A stretch of DNA of 64,000 bases from Metabacillus halosaccharovorans (GCF_002019635.1 NZ_KV917372.1:2028290-2092289), one strand, 5' to 3'; positions 5,410 to 14,443 are shown, counted from the stretch's first letter. Notes: generated from the sequence alone by a model not told the origin. A program made the numbers and translations.

Positions 5410-7950
5410 ATGGCACTTGATCAGAAAGAAATCTTAACAAAAATTATTGATACAAGTCCTGATATTATCGTATTGAAGGATTACAAGGGTCGTTGGATCA
5501 AAACAAATCAGCGTACACTTGATATTTTCGGGTTAGATGAAAATTCTTATGAAGGCAAAACAGATGAAGAACTAGGACACCTAGGTGCTGGAATTGCTCC
5601 CTTCGCACCCGACTTTGAATCTTCTGACCAGAAAGCATGGGATGAAGGAAGACAAATTAAAATAGAGGAAATTATTACAATCAACGGAAAGGATCATATT
5701 TTTGAAGTCATAAAAACGCCTGTCTACGACTCGCTTGGAAATCCAGATACTATTGTAGTCATCGGGCGCGATATAACTGATTTATTAAGCAGTAATCAAA
5801 CATATAAATCTATATTTGAACACCATCCCTATGGTGTCTTTTCAATAGATATAGATGGGACTTTTTTAGATATTAATCAAGAGCTTCAAAAAATCACTGG
5901 ATATCATAAAGATGAACTTATTGGACATCACTTTGAATCTGTTATTGCAAAGGATAACCTTCCGTTCATAATGGAGAAGTTTAATCATGTTAAATACGGA
6001 CAAACTCAAACAAATGAAGCAAAGATTGTGAGAAAAGATGGTATCCTTGTTGACTTTCAAATTACAACAATCCCCTCTACCTTAAATGGAAAATTAATAG
6101 GAATACATGGAGTTGCCAGAGATATAACAGATCAAAAACTAAGTGAAATGGTAAAGGTGTTTCAGTACAGATATTTAGAAAGAATTGCGTCAGGAGAACC
6201 TATTCAAAAGATTCTTCAAGGGATTGTTGAAACTGTTGAGAAACTATCAAATGAAAGTTATTGTTCGATTATGCTTTATGAAAAAGAACATAATTGGCTT
6301 CGTGTGGCATATGCTTCCAAACTTCCATCATCATTTCTGGAACAGGTAGATCAGTTCCCAGTCATGTATAACAATGCTTGTTGTGGGCATGCAGCCTACA
6401 CAAAAAAGTTAGCAATAACTTCAAATATAGAAACCGATCCTAGTTGGGAAGAATGGAGGAGAATTGCATTAGATCATGGAATTCATTCGTGTTGGTCAAT
6501 GCCGATTCTGTCGACTAAAGGGGTTCTATTAGGAACATTCGCTATTTACCATCCTAAAGTTCGTGCACCTGAACGCTATGAAATTGAGTTGTTAAATGTT
6601 TTTAGCTACCTTTCCGGTCTCGCAATTGAACGAAATCTTAAAGAGCAGGAAATCCATTATTTAGCATCACATGACATATTAACTGATCTTTATAATATTC
6701 GATTTCTTCATGATATTTCCAAAGACATTATTCAAGAAACGAAGGAGAATAAAACGAAGTTTGCGATTTTAGTCATGGACTTAGATCGCTTCAAACCGAT
6801 TAATGATTCATTTGGTCATGCATTCGGTGACAAGCTTCTTCAACAAGTTGCTAAAAGAATTACCGATCATGTGCGTGATGGAGATATTGTATCTCGTATG
6901 GGCGGCGATGAATTTGTCCTTCTTTTACGTGATGTTTCTGATGAAAAACTTCTATTTACTATTGCAGAAAGAATTATTCATGAAATCAGAAAGCCTATTA
7001 TTATAGAAAATCGAGAATTTAATGTTACTGCAAGTATTGGAATTAGTGTATATCCAGAACATGGAAACTCCTTAGATCTTCTCATTAAGAATGCCGATAT
7101 AGCGATGTATCAAAGAAAAGGAGCTGGCGGTAAGTCAGTAGCATTGTATGATGAATCAATGACAGAGCGAGGAATTGAGTTATTCATGCTTAACGAGGAG
7201 CTTCGCCATGCATTAAATAAGAACCAATTTGAATTATTTTATCAACCAAAGATGAATGCAGAGATAGGGAAAGTAATTGGATTTGAGGCCTTAATCCGTT
7301 GGAATCACCCGGAAAAAGGATTAGTCGGTCCAGCTCATTTTATCCCTTCAGCAGAGGAAAGTGGCTTTATAGAAGAATTAGGTAGTTGGGTCATTTGGGA
7401 AGCATGCAGGCAACTTCATGAATGGAAGAAACAGCAGTATCCAATTGTTCCTATAGCGGTTAATGTCTCAATCAATCAGTTTATTCTTACTGACATTCCA
7501 GCATTTGTAGAAGAAACATTATCTGAATTTGACCTTACACCCAATTGTTTAGAAATTGAGATCACTGAAAGTGTTTTAAACCAACATAATCAGCATATCC
7601 AACATTCTGTGAAACGATTGCAGGATTTAGGAGTAAAAATTTCGATTGATGATTTCGGTACAGGGTATGCTTCTATTACGTATTTAAGACAAATTAGAAT
7701 TGATACAATTAAAATTGACCGGTCATTTATTTCAACTCTTCCAAACAACAAGGAAGATGCAGCCATTATTTCAGCCCTTATTACTCTTGCTCGTGAGTTA
7801 AATATTCAAATTATTGCAGAAGGGATTGAAACAAAGGAACAGCTGGACTTCCTATTATCTAAGGGTTGTACAGATTTTCAAGGATATTATTTTAGTCGGC
7901 CTCTTCCTGCACAAAAAACACATAAATTTTTAAGTTCAAATGAAACATAA
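5410..7950 (+). CDS. PAS-PAS-GAF-GGDEF-EAL cyclic-di-GMP signalling protein
   Basis: An 846-residue soluble protein. Order: PAS (about 5-125), PAS (about 130-245), GAF (about 265-415), GGDEF (about 420-580) and EAL (about 590-840). The diguanylate cyclase site is intact (GGDEF at 498-502), and an inhibitory RxxD site (R489-D492) stands five residues before it. The phosphodiesterase half also looks active: EAL at 626-628, then EIEITES, DDFGTGYAS, IKIDRSFI and AEGIET motifs. The protein could therefore both make and degrade c-di-GMP, with direction set by its sensory domains. No membrane segment is seen, so sensing is cytoplasmic. Start at 5410 follows AAGAAGGA. It is monocistronic and ends at a strong terminator. 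Confidence 0.93.
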   Translation: MALDQKEILTKIIDTSPDIIVLKDYKGRWIKTNQRTLDIFGLDENSYEGKTDEELGHLGAGIAPFAPDFESSDQKAWDEGRQIKIEEIITINGKDHIFEVIKTPVYDSLGNPDTIVVIGRDITDLLSSNQTYKSIFEHHPYGVFSIDIDGTFLDINQELQKITGYHKDELIGHHFESVIAKDNLPFIMEKFNHVKYGQTQTNEAKIVRKDGILVDFQITTIPSTLNGKLIGIHGVARDITDQKLSEMVKVFQYRYLERIASGEPIQKILQGIVETVEKLSNESYCSIMLYEKEHNWLRVAYASKLPSSFLEQVDQFPVMYNNACCGHAAYTKKLAITSNIETDPSWEEWRRIALDHGIHSCWSMPILSTKGVLLGTFAIYHPKVRAPERYEIELLNVFSYLSGLAIERNLKEQEIHYLASHDILTDLYNIRFLHDISKDIIQETKENKTKFAILVMDLDRFKPINDSFGHAFGDKLLQQVAKRITDHVRDGDIVSRMGGDEFVLLLRDVSDEKLLFTIAERIIHEIRKPIIIENREFNVTASIGISVYPEHGNSLDLLIKNADIAMYQRKGAGGKSVALYDESMTERGIELFMLNEELRHALNKNQFELFYQPKMNAEIGKVIGFEALIRWNHPEKGLVGPAHFIPSAEESGFIEELGSWVIWEACRQLHEWKKQQYPIVPIAVNVSINQFILTDIPAFVEETLSEFDLTPNCLEIEITESVLNQHNQHIQHSVKRLQDLGVKISIDDFGTGYASITYLRQIRIDTIKIDRSFISTLPNNKEDAAIISALITLARELNIQIIAEGIETKEQLDFLLSKGCTDFQGYYFSRPLPAQKTHKFLSSNET

Positions 7951-7984
7951 AGAGCTAACTTTAAATCAGTTAGCTCTTTTTCTT
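7949..7984. terminator. Bidirectional terminator between the GGDEF-EAL and DoxX-like genes
   Basis: GAGCTAACT-TTAAATC-AGTTAGCTC is a perfect 9-bp hairpin with a T run on the plus strand. Confidence 0.85.
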
Positions 7985-8978
7985 ATGCAAATCGATAATA
8001 AATCAATAAAAATGTACTTAAAACAAACAGGAAGTTTAGTGATACAAAAATCATTTGATCTAACTTTGATTTATGCATTTTAATTGGAGGGTGGTAAAAC
8101 GAAATCCCTTCAATAATAAAGATAAGCAGGACAATGTGAATCATTGCATGTCCAACAACCTCAGTGTAGCCAAAAATTGTTGTTGTTAAGATAAATAAGA
8201 TGGTCACGACAACAGCTAAAACTCTATTCAGGATACCAACCACTAATAAATACCCTACTACAAACTCGATAAAAGCTGACAGAACAACAAATATTCCAGG
8301 TTCAAAGCCAAATGTCGGAACATTGTGATGGTGGATAATCTCTGTCGTCATCATTGGGTAAACCCACTTTTCAACAGCTACCCAACATAAACTTAAACCG
8401 GTCCCCAGGTATAAAAATGGAAATCCCACATTTTCCAGCTTTGTTTTCCCAATTAATAATACGCCGATAATCGCTACATAGAACCCATAATCTAACATAT
8501 GGAACCAACCCGCTTCACTCCATACAAAGATAAATAACCCTAACATAAAAAGAGCTGCAATTTTCGTCGCATAGTGATGCGGAATAAGCAAGAAGATGAT
8601 TATAATCCACATGATGAGGGTTTGCCATGTTTGATGAATCGCAAACTCAGGTGCAAACATCGTCCCATTCACAACCTGAAGAATAAAGGATAAAGCTGTT
8701 CCATACTTCAGTAAATACCTCAAATACTTTCGAAAGCTGTCCAGTTTCATATCAATTTTTGCTGCAAGAGGAATATCCATTAATTTACCCATTACTTGGG
8801 ATAAGACGGCTAAAATAATTGCACATAATAAAGAAATCGTAATAAAAAATGGCGATAGGATTTGTTCAATGCTGACTTTTTCGGGTTCGACTGTTGCAAA
8901 CCATTTTACGTGTGCACTGGCAATGACGGGTATCAATAAACAAGATATTGCTAGTATCCAAACAATTCGTTTCCTCAT
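7983..8978 (-). CDS. DoxX-like integral membrane protein with signal peptide
   Basis: A 331-residue protein with an N-terminal signal sequence ending near VIASA, then AHVKWF, so a histidine would lie close to the start of the mature protein. About eight hydrophobic segments follow, and the C-terminal half (LSAFIEFVVGYLLVVGILNR onward) resembles the DoxX four-helix bundle. A cluster of histidines (TTEIIHHHNV) lies in a predicted loop. DoxX relatives are linked to redox or oxidative-stress processes, and the new N-terminal His could bind a metal, but neither is shown here. Start at 8978 follows GAGGAGA. It is monocistronic, convergent with the c-di-GMP gene, and I cannot assign a specific function. 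Confidence 0.6.
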   Translation of the reverse strand: MRKRIVWILAISCLLIPVIASAHVKWFATVEPEKVSIEQILSPFFITISLLCAIILAVLSQVMGKLMDIPLAAKIDMKLDSFRKYLRYLLKYGTALSFILQVVNGTMFAPEFAIHQTWQTLIMWIIIIFLLIPHHYATKIAALFMLGLFIFVWSEAGWFHMLDYGFYVAIIGVLLIGKTKLENVGFPFLYLGTGLSLCWVAVEKWVYPMMTTEIIHHHNVPTFGFEPGIFVVLSAFIEFVVGYLLVVGILNRVLAVVVTILFILTTTIFGYTEVVGHAMIHIVLLIFIIEGISFYHPPIKMHKSKLDQMIFVSLNFLFVLSTFLLIYYRFA

Positions 8979-9084
8979 AAAGATATCTCCTCTTCTTGAA
9001 TGAATTATAGATAGTTTTAGAAGAAATAAAGATAATTATGTACGTTTATATCTTGTATAATAAGAACCTATCGTTACCGCTATT

Positions 9085-9111
9085 CAAAAAAACTGACCCA
9101 TAAGAGTCAGC
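9085..9111 (-). terminator. Terminator of metI-metC
   Basis: On the minus strand CTGAC-TCTTATGG-GTCAG is followed by seven T residues. Confidence 0.75.
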
Positions 9112-9120
9112 ATTATTTCT

Positions 9121-10308
9121 TTATACATTCACATTTTCACTTTTCTTTACAACCGGAAGCTTTTCCAATGCTGCATCAAAATCTTTAATCAAGTCTTCCA
9201 CTTTCTCTAACCCTACACTTAGTCGAAGCAATCCATCAGAAATCCCACGTTTTTCACGTTCAGCTGGAGGCATTGCTGCGTGTGACATTTTTGCCGGATA
9301 CGAAAGAATCGATTCAACCGCCCCTAAGCTTACAGCGAAAACAGGAAGCTCAACATTCTCCACCAACGTTCTTACCGCATCTCCATCTGCTAGTTTAAAT
9401 GATAAAACTGCTCCTGGTCCGTCTGCTTGATATCGCTGTGTATCATGTCCCGGATGAAAGCTTAAGCCAGGGTAGTATACTTCAACCACCTTTGGATGAT
9501 CAGCTAAAAACTCAGCGATCTTTAATGCTGAAGCTTGTGATTGCTGTAATCGTACATGTAATGTTTTTAACCCTCTAAGTACTAACCATGCATCCTGTAC
9601 ACCAAGCACTGCCCCAAATGCATTTTGTAGTTTATATAAGCGATCCCCAAGATCAGGGTCTTTTACAACCGCAAGTCCTGCAAGCACATCACTATGACCT
9701 GCTAAAAATTTCGTTGCACTATGAAGCACAACATCCACACCAAGCTCCAAAGGTCTTTGAAGCTCCGGAGTTAAAAACGTATTATCTAAAAAGGTTAAAC
9801 AATTATTTGCTTTTGCTAAATTCACAATACCTTGAATGTCGGTTACCTTTAACAATGGATTTGAAGGTGTTTCCATATAGATCACCTTCGTATTTGGTCT
9901 GATTTCAGATGCAACCTGATGAAGATCTGTCATATCAACAAATGTATGCTCAATGCCAAAACGAGTTAATACGTCTGTAATAATCCGAAATGTCCCGCCA
10001 TATACATCCTCTGTTACCAATACGTGATCACCTTGCGATAACAATAAGAATGCTGTTGAAATAGCAGCCATTCCTGAAGAAAATGCCAACCCTTTGGATC
10101 CACCCTCTAATTCTGCTATAGCTTGTTCCAAAGCTTCACGGGTCGGATTTCCTGAACGGGCATAATCATACTTTCCAAACTCATCAACATTAAATTGATG
10201 AAAAGTGGAAGAATGGTGAATAGGCACACTTACCGATCCTGTGCTGTGGTCCACCTTTGATTCATTATGAAGTAGTTTTGTTTGAAATGACCAATTATGA
10301 TTGCTCAA
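9121..10308 (-). CDS. metC: Cystathionine beta-lyase MetC
   Basis: A 395-residue PLP enzyme of the Cys/Met metabolism family that cleaves cystathionine to homocysteine, pyruvate and ammonia in methionine synthesis. The PLP lysine lies in HSATKFLAGHSD, with the upstream FSSGMAAIS phosphate-binding segment and the YMETPSNPLLKVTD motif. The start is TTG at 10308, inside the last codons of metI (14-bp overlap), with an AGGGAG sequence at acceptable distance. The order metI-metC matches B. subtilis yjcI-yjcJ. Family members are hard to tell apart; the call as beta-lyase rather than gamma-lyase rests on this pairing and the SAM-riboswitch control. Confidence 0.9.
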   Translation of the reverse strand: MSNHNWSFQTKLLHNESKVDHSTGSVSVPIHHSSTFHQFNVDEFGKYDYARSGNPTREALEQAIAELEGGSKGLAFSSGMAAISTAFLLLSQGDHVLVTEDVYGGTFRIITDVLTRFGIEHTFVDMTDLHQVASEIRPNTKVIYMETPSNPLLKVTDIQGIVNLAKANNCLTFLDNTFLTPELQRPLELGVDVVLHSATKFLAGHSDVLAGLAVVKDPDLGDRLYKLQNAFGAVLGVQDAWLVLRGLKTLHVRLQQSQASALKIAEFLADHPKVVEVYYPGLSFHPGHDTQRYQADGPGAVLSFKLADGDAVRTLVENVELPVFAVSLGAVESILSYPAKMSHAAMPPAEREKRGISDGLLRLSVGLEKVEDLIKDFDAALEKLPVVKKSENVNV

Positions 10309-11419
10309 TTGCTACCGCTCCCTTCATTGCTTTAAATGCTTGTGTAAGATCTTCTATAATATCTTCCGCATGTTCAACACCTACTGAAAAGCGCAATAAC
10401 TTGTTACAGACACCATTAGCAATGCGAATTTCTTCAGGTATGTCCATATGAGTTTGGGTAGCCGGATATGTGATAAAGCTTTCAATTCCGCCTAAGCTTT
10501 CAGCAAATGAAATAGTTTTTAAGTTTTTCAAAAATGGATTTACCCATGTTTCATCCTGCAAACGGAAAGAAAGCATTCCACCTTTTCCGGGATAAAGTAC
10601 ATCAAGTACGTCAGGATGCTCTTCTAAAAATTGTGCAACCTGCTGAGCATTTTGCTGATGCTGTCTCATACGAAGAGATAATGTTTTCATCCCTCTCATT
10701 AATAACCATGAATCGAATGGAGATAAAACTGCTCCGATCGCATTTTGATGCTGAAAAAACTCATCACTCAGTTCCTGGCCTTTTGTTACAACTAAACCGG
10801 CTAGTAGGTCATTATGTCCACCTAAATATTTTGTTGCACTATGAATGACAATATCAGCACCATCTAAAATTGGCGTTTGAAGCACAGGAGTATAAAAGGT
10901 ATTATCAACAATCACTAAAATATCATGTTTTTTTGCAATTGCTGCTAATTCTTTTATATCTGTTTCCTGCATTAATGGATTTGTTGGTGTTTCAATAAAT
11001 AAAGCTTTTGTTTTCTCATTTATTAACTTTTCTGTTTCCGCTGGATTTGTGAAATCATCGTATTGAAAAGATAGTCCGTACTTTCTCCACTCTCTTTCAA
11101 ACAAACGATATGTTCCGCCATATAAATCAGATGAGACGATTAATTCATCTCCACTTTGAAATAAAGCCATGATCGTTTGGATTGCAGCCATTCCCGAGCT
11201 GAAGGCAAATCCCCGATCACCATGCTCTAAATCAGCGATTGCCTGCTCTACGAGTAACCTAGTAGGATTTCCTGTACGTATATAATCAAATCCTGTTGAT
11301 TCTCCAATCCCTGCATGACGATATGCTGTAGAAAAATAAACTGGAGGGTTTACAGTACCTGTTACATTTTCACTTCTGTTACCAATTTGGGCTAATTTCG
11401 TTTCAATTCGTTTGCTCAT
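10295..11419 (-). CDS. metI: Cystathionine gamma-synthase / O-acetylhomoserine thiolyase MetI
   Basis: A 374-residue PLP enzyme that joins an activated homoserine with cysteine (or sulfide), the first step of transsulfuration to methionine. PLP lysine motif HSATKYLGGHND, FSSGMAAIQ and FIETPTNPLMQETD are all present, and the length matches B. subtilis MetI. The ATG at 11419 is preferred over an in-frame GTG at 11428 because AGGAG lies eight bases before it, while the GTG falls inside that ribosome-binding site. It is the first gene of the metIC operon. Its leader holds an S-box riboswitch, so expression should rise when SAM is low. A hairpin repeat (11477-11602) is inserted between the riboswitch terminator and the gene. 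Confidence 0.92.
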   Translation of the reverse strand: MSKRIETKLAQIGNRSENVTGTVNPPVYFSTAYRHAGIGESTGFDYIRTGNPTRLLVEQAIADLEHGDRGFAFSSGMAAIQTIMALFQSGDELIVSSDLYGGTYRLFEREWRKYGLSFQYDDFTNPAETEKLINEKTKALFIETPTNPLMQETDIKELAAIAKKHDILVIVDNTFYTPVLQTPILDGADIVIHSATKYLGGHNDLLAGLVVTKGQELSDEFFQHQNAIGAVLSPFDSWLLMRGMKTLSLRMRQHQQNAQQVAQFLEEHPDVLDVLYPGKGGMLSFRLQDETWVNPFLKNLKTISFAESLGGIESFITYPATQTHMDIPEEIRIANGVCNKLLRFSVGVEHAEDIIEDLTQAFKAMKGAVAIEQS

Positions 11420-11476
11420 GTTTGTCACTCCTAAAGTTTGAATTAATGATTATGGACATGAGAGAAAGCGTTAAAC

Positions 11477-11602
11477 AAAAGCGCAAGCGCCTTGGTCAGC
11501 CCCGACAAGCATAAGACGCAAATGAATAGAAGACGTTCTTTGTCTTCAATTCATTTGTGGCTTATGACCTCGAGGGGCTAGGCGCTGGAGCTGGATGTCT
11601 AA
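11477..11602. repeat. Long-hairpin repeat, family B copy 1
   Basis: An imperfect 126-bp palindrome: AGCGCC...GGCGCT outermost, GCCCC/GGGGC next, then GCATAAG/CTTATG and AATGAAT/ATTCATT, with a small loop near GTTCTTT. The same architecture occurs at 19587-19712 and, shortened, at 42552-42618. Arm positions that differ between copies are changed on both sides so pairing is kept. It sits in the metI leader downstream of the riboswitch terminator. Confidence 0.8.
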
Positions 11603-11641
11603 GCACCTATCAAAGTACACGATTTTTTATTATCTTCTAAG

Positions 11642-11677
11642 GCAAAATAAAAAGTCTTCCCCGTTAAGAAGAAGACT
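11642..11677 (-). terminator. S-box riboswitch terminator
   Basis: AGTCTTCTTC pairs with GGGGAAGACT around TTAAC, followed by TTTTTATTTT. The 5' arm CTTCTTCTT can instead pair with AAGAAGAAG from the 3' side of riboswitch P1, forming an antiterminator. Confidence 0.88.
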
Positions 11678-11697
11678 GTATTGTTTTAAATGCGCTT

Positions 11698-12072
11698 CTT
11701 CTTATCTCTCAAGCATAAAGCTGGTGTGGCTTGCTGGATTTAGCACCTTGGCACTCGTGGAAGATCTTTCGTAAAATGTGTTAGCTTAATATTTACTTAT
11801 GAACTTAGAAGCTACTTAATTTGTTTAAGTGGGGTTTTTAAAAACACGCAAGTGCTTGCGGCTTGCGATGCAAGCCTGCGACAGATAATGAAAAATGCTT
11901 CGAACAAACAAAATCGCTTTGTTCGCTTCATTTTTCATCATCTGTCGGTGCTTTTAAAAACCAACATAGGTAGTTTCTAAGAAAATAAATATCAATCACC
12001 AGATCTTCACTCGTTATGAACCGGTTGCTGAGGCTTCATAGGGCCAGTCCCTCTGCCTCTCTTGATAAGAAA
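11698..12072 (-). ncRNA. SAM (S-box) riboswitch with an enlarged P3 arm
   Basis: The 5' half (RNA from 12071) contains the diagnostic CTTATCAAGAGAGGC, GGGACTGGCCC, TGAAGCCTC and AGCAACC; the 3' half contains GGTGCTAAATCC and the P1 return GAGAGATAAG. P1 pairs TTCTTATC with GATAAGAA; P2 pairs GAGGC with GCCTC; P4 pairs CAAGC with GCTTG. P3 closes with GAAGATCT/AGATCTTC but encloses about 233 nt instead of a short loop. The enclosed RNA is itself a nested hairpin: CTTAGAAGCTAC/GTAGTTTCTAAG, GGTTTTTAAAARCAC and its complement, then a 29-nt inner stem. It controls metI-metC by transcription attenuation. Confidence 0.93.
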
Positions 12073-12104
12073 TATATGAAATTTTTTGGTTTACTTTTTT
12101 TACT

Positions 12105-12133
12105 ACTTTACATGATTCGAGTTTAGAATGCAA
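12105..12133 (-). promoter_or_regulatory. Promoter of the metI leader
   Basis: Minus-strand TTGCAT, 17 nt, TAAAGT. Transcription would begin about 30 nt before the riboswitch P1. Confidence 0.55.
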
Positions 12134-12176
12134 TACAATTATTGAAATAGTTTGATTTGTATAATAATTCCCACAC

Positions 12177-12203
12177 AAAAAGCCGACGTTTTGTCGGCTT
12201 CTA
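12177..12203 (-). terminator. Terminator after the small membrane-anchored protein gene
   Basis: AGCCGAC-AAAAC-GTCGGCT followed by TTTTG on the minus strand. Confidence 0.85.
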
Positions 12204-12485
12204 CTAAGATTTCGATTTTTCATTAAAATAATTGACAGAGTACATAGATCCTTCCGCAACCATCGAATTATCTTCTATATCATAAGGATCGGGATGTCCG
12301 GCTTTTTCCATAACTGGTTCCTTCCTAGATAATAGGATTTTTGCTTTATTTTTTATTCGCTGTATTCCATAATTCATTTTATCTTTTCGTTTCTCATCTT
12401 TTAATAAATAAGAAGTAACACCTATTGTTGATAGCGCAACACCGGATAAAACCACTGTCCTCTTTGATAAGGCTTGTTTTTTCAT
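12204..12485 (-). CDS. Small single-helix membrane protein, unknown function
   Basis: A 93-residue protein starting MKKQALSKR; the ATG at 12485 has a good AAAGGAGA site, whereas a longer frame upstream lacks one. Residues about 8-25 (RTVVLSGVALSTIGVTSYLL) form one hydrophobic helix, followed by a strongly basic stretch and an acidic tail (HPDPYDIEDNSMVAEGSMYS). This layout suggests an anchored protein with the C terminus in the cytosol. It lies between the metI leader promoter and the divergent yjcH gene. I do not recognise the family. Confidence 0.7.
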   Translation of the reverse strand: MKKQALSKRTVVLSGVALSTIGVTSYLLKDEKRKDKMNYGIQRIKNKAKILLSRKEPVMEKAGHPDPYDIEDNSMVAEGSMYSVNYFNEKSKS

Positions 12486-12650
12486 TGTGATTCTCCTTTC
12501 ACTCTTTTTTAATAGGTTTACTATGTACATTCCCTTGTCCCATTTTTTCAAACCTTTTTTCTCTATCTTTCTATTTGCATTTTTAAGGATGAATCATCTC
12601 AGGCGTGTTAAAATAGAAAAGGGTTTCAAACACATACATTAAGGAGGGAA

Positions 12651-13379
12651 ATGATGAGTAAACAAACAGGTATTATAAAGGAGCGTTCCTTTTTTTCAGC
12701 ATCTTTAGAGGAAGAAGTAACATTACTTATTTATCTTCCGGAAAATTTTTCTCCTTTATATAAGTATAGTTTGTTAATTGCACAGGATGGTCAGGATTAT
12801 TTCAAGCTGGGCCGAGTTGGCAGACAACTCGAAGCACTCATGAAAGAAGAAGAAATTGAGAATGTTATTGTTGTAGGAATTCCATACAAAGATGTGGATG
12901 ACCGCCGAGACAAATATCATCCTAATGGAGTTAAGGTTAAGCAGTATATACGCTTTCTTGCACATGAGCTTGTTCCATATTTGGATGAGGAGTTTCCAAC
13001 CTACCAAATCGGATACGGCCGTGCTCTTATCGGAGATTCTTTAGGGGCAACCGTTTCATTGCTGACAGGCTTAATGTATCCAAATATTTTTGGTAAACTC
13101 ATTTTGCAATCCCCATTTGTAAGTGATGATGTATTGGAAGCAGTAGAAAACTTTACTTCATCTACTCGTCCAATTGTTTATCATCAAATTGGAAAGAAAG
13201 AAACAGCTGTAAAAACAACTCATGGTGAGATCCTTGATTTTGTGACACCGAACCGCAAGCTTGCAGAAGCGATTGAAAAAAAGGGATTTTCATACACCTA
13301 TGAAGAATTTGATGGCGATCATACATGGAAGTATTGGCAGCCTTCTTTAACTCCGATTTTCAAGCAAATATTCGAGTAA
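12651..13379 (+). CDS. yjcH: Predicted esterase YjcH
   Basis: A 242-residue alpha/beta-hydrolase of the esterase-D-like family. The nucleophile elbow is GDSLG (Ser near 124), the fold start IYLPENFSPLYKYSLLIAQDGQ resembles enterochelin-esterase-type proteins, and GDHTWKYWQPSL near the C terminus supplies the catalytic histidine. No signal peptide is present, so it is cytosolic; the substrate is unknown. AAGGAGG precedes the ATG pair at 12651/12654. It is the first of yjcH-yjcG-yjcF, in the same order as in B. subtilis. Confidence 0.88.
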   Translation: MMSKQTGIIKERSFFSASLEEEVTLLIYLPENFSPLYKYSLLIAQDGQDYFKLGRVGRQLEALMKEEEIENVIVVGIPYKDVDDRRDKYHPNGVKVKQYIRFLAHELVPYLDEEFPTYQIGYGRALIGDSLGATVSLLTGLMYPNIFGKLILQSPFVSDDVLEAVENFTSSTRPIVYHQIGKKETAVKTTHGEILDFVTPNRKLAEAIEKKGFSYTYEEFDGDHTWKYWQPSLTPIFKQIFE

Positions 13380-13463
13380 TTTTCAGGCACATCATACGTA
13401 CATATTTTTATTTTCAAAAATTTGATATACTAACATTACAATGACTCGTTAGGAGGGAATGAC

Positions 13464-13982
13464 ATGAAATACGGAATTGCCCTTTTTCCATCTAAAAAAC
13501 TGCAGGATCTTGCCAATTCTTACCGTAAACGATATGACAAACATTACGCTTTAGTTCCACCGCATTTAACGTTAAAAACAGCATTTGATGCAGAAGATAC
13601 TGAAATTAAAGCTATTGCAAAAGAGTTACGTGAGATCGCTGAAGCAACAAAACCTTTGCACATATCCATTAAGAAGGTAAGCTCTTTTTCACCTGTGAAT
13701 AACGTCATTTATTTAAAAGTAGACCCGACAGATGAGCTTAAAGCTCTCCATGAAAAGCTGCATACAGGATCACTGAATAGCAAGCCGGAGTATGCGTTTG
13801 TTCCACATATAACAATTGGTCAAAAACTATCAGACGATGAACATTCAGATGTTTTAGGAAATCTTAAAATGTTGGATATTCGTCATGAAGAAGTTATTGA
13901 TCGTTTTCACCTTTTATACCAATTAGAAAACGGTACTTGGACTGTCCACGAAACATTTTTACTCGGAAAGGAAAGCGAATAA
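13464..13982 (+). CDS. yjcG: 2H phosphoesterase / 2'-5' RNA ligase-like protein YjcG
   Basis: A 172-residue protein with the two HxT motifs that define the 2H superfamily: PPHLTLK (about 32-38) and VPHITIG (about 113-119). Each contributes a His and Thr to one active site acting on 2',3'-cyclic or 2'-5' phosphodiesters in RNA or nucleotides. Length and sequence match B. subtilis YjcG, whose fold is known but whose substrate is not. TTAGGAGGGA precedes the ATG. It lies 84 bp after yjcH and abuts yjcF. Confidence 0.9.
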   Translation: MKYGIALFPSKKLQDLANSYRKRYDKHYALVPPHLTLKTAFDAEDTEIKAIAKELREIAEATKPLHISIKKVSSFSPVNNVIYLKVDPTDELKALHEKLHTGSLNSKPEYAFVPHITIGQKLSDDEHSDVLGNLKMLDIRHEEVIDRFHLLYQLENGTWTVHETFLLGKESE

Positions 13983-14417
13983 TTGAACATACAACAAGTC
14001 ACAACAAAAGAACAACTAGATGATGCATTTTCAGTACGATACACTGTTTTTGTAGATGAACAACAAGTTCCAGTGGAAGAAGAAATTGATCAACTTGAGA
14101 ATGAAGCAACACATGTCGTGCTATATGATGACAGTCAAAAGCCTGCCGGTGCAGGACGGGTGCGAGTTGTCGACGGCATAGGCAAACTTGAAAGAATCTG
14201 TGTTTTATCATCAAGCCGCAAAAACGGCGCTGGTCGAATGATTGTTGAAAAATTAGAAGAAATTGCGACTCAGCAAGGTGTAAGCAAGCTAAAGCTTAAC
14301 GCACAAACCCATGCGATTCCTTTTTATGAGAAGTTAGGTTATGAGGTTGTGTCTGATGAGTTTATGGACGCAGGGATACCTCATGTGACGATGATCAAGG
14401 ATATAGAAAAAAGCTAA
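13983..14417 (+). CDS. yjcF: GNAT-family acetyltransferase YjcF
   Basis: A 144-residue N-acetyltransferase. The DAFSVRYTVFVDEQQVPVEE opening is typical of the ElaA/YjcF group; the acetyl-CoA loop is CVLSSSRKNGAGRMIVEKLE and the last strands include LNAQTHAIPFYEKLGYEVV. The acceptor is unknown. The start is TTG at 13983, directly after the yjcG stop, within reach of GGAAAGG, so translation is coupled. A long terminator follows immediately. Confidence 0.88.
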   Translation: MNIQQVTTKEQLDDAFSVRYTVFVDEQQVPVEEEIDQLENEATHVVLYDDSQKPAGAGRVRVVDGIGKLERICVLSSSRKNGAGRMIVEKLEEIATQQGVSKLKLNAQTHAIPFYEKLGYEVVSDEFMDAGIPHVTMIKDIEKS

Positions 14418-14443
14418 CATGAATGTTAGCTTTTTTCTATATA
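14399..14443. terminator. Bidirectional terminator between yjcF and the DUF3231 gene
   Basis: AAAAAGCTAACAT-GA-ATGTTAGCTTTTTT, with pairing extended outward by GATATAG and CTATATATC. T runs occur on both strands. Confidence 0.9.
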
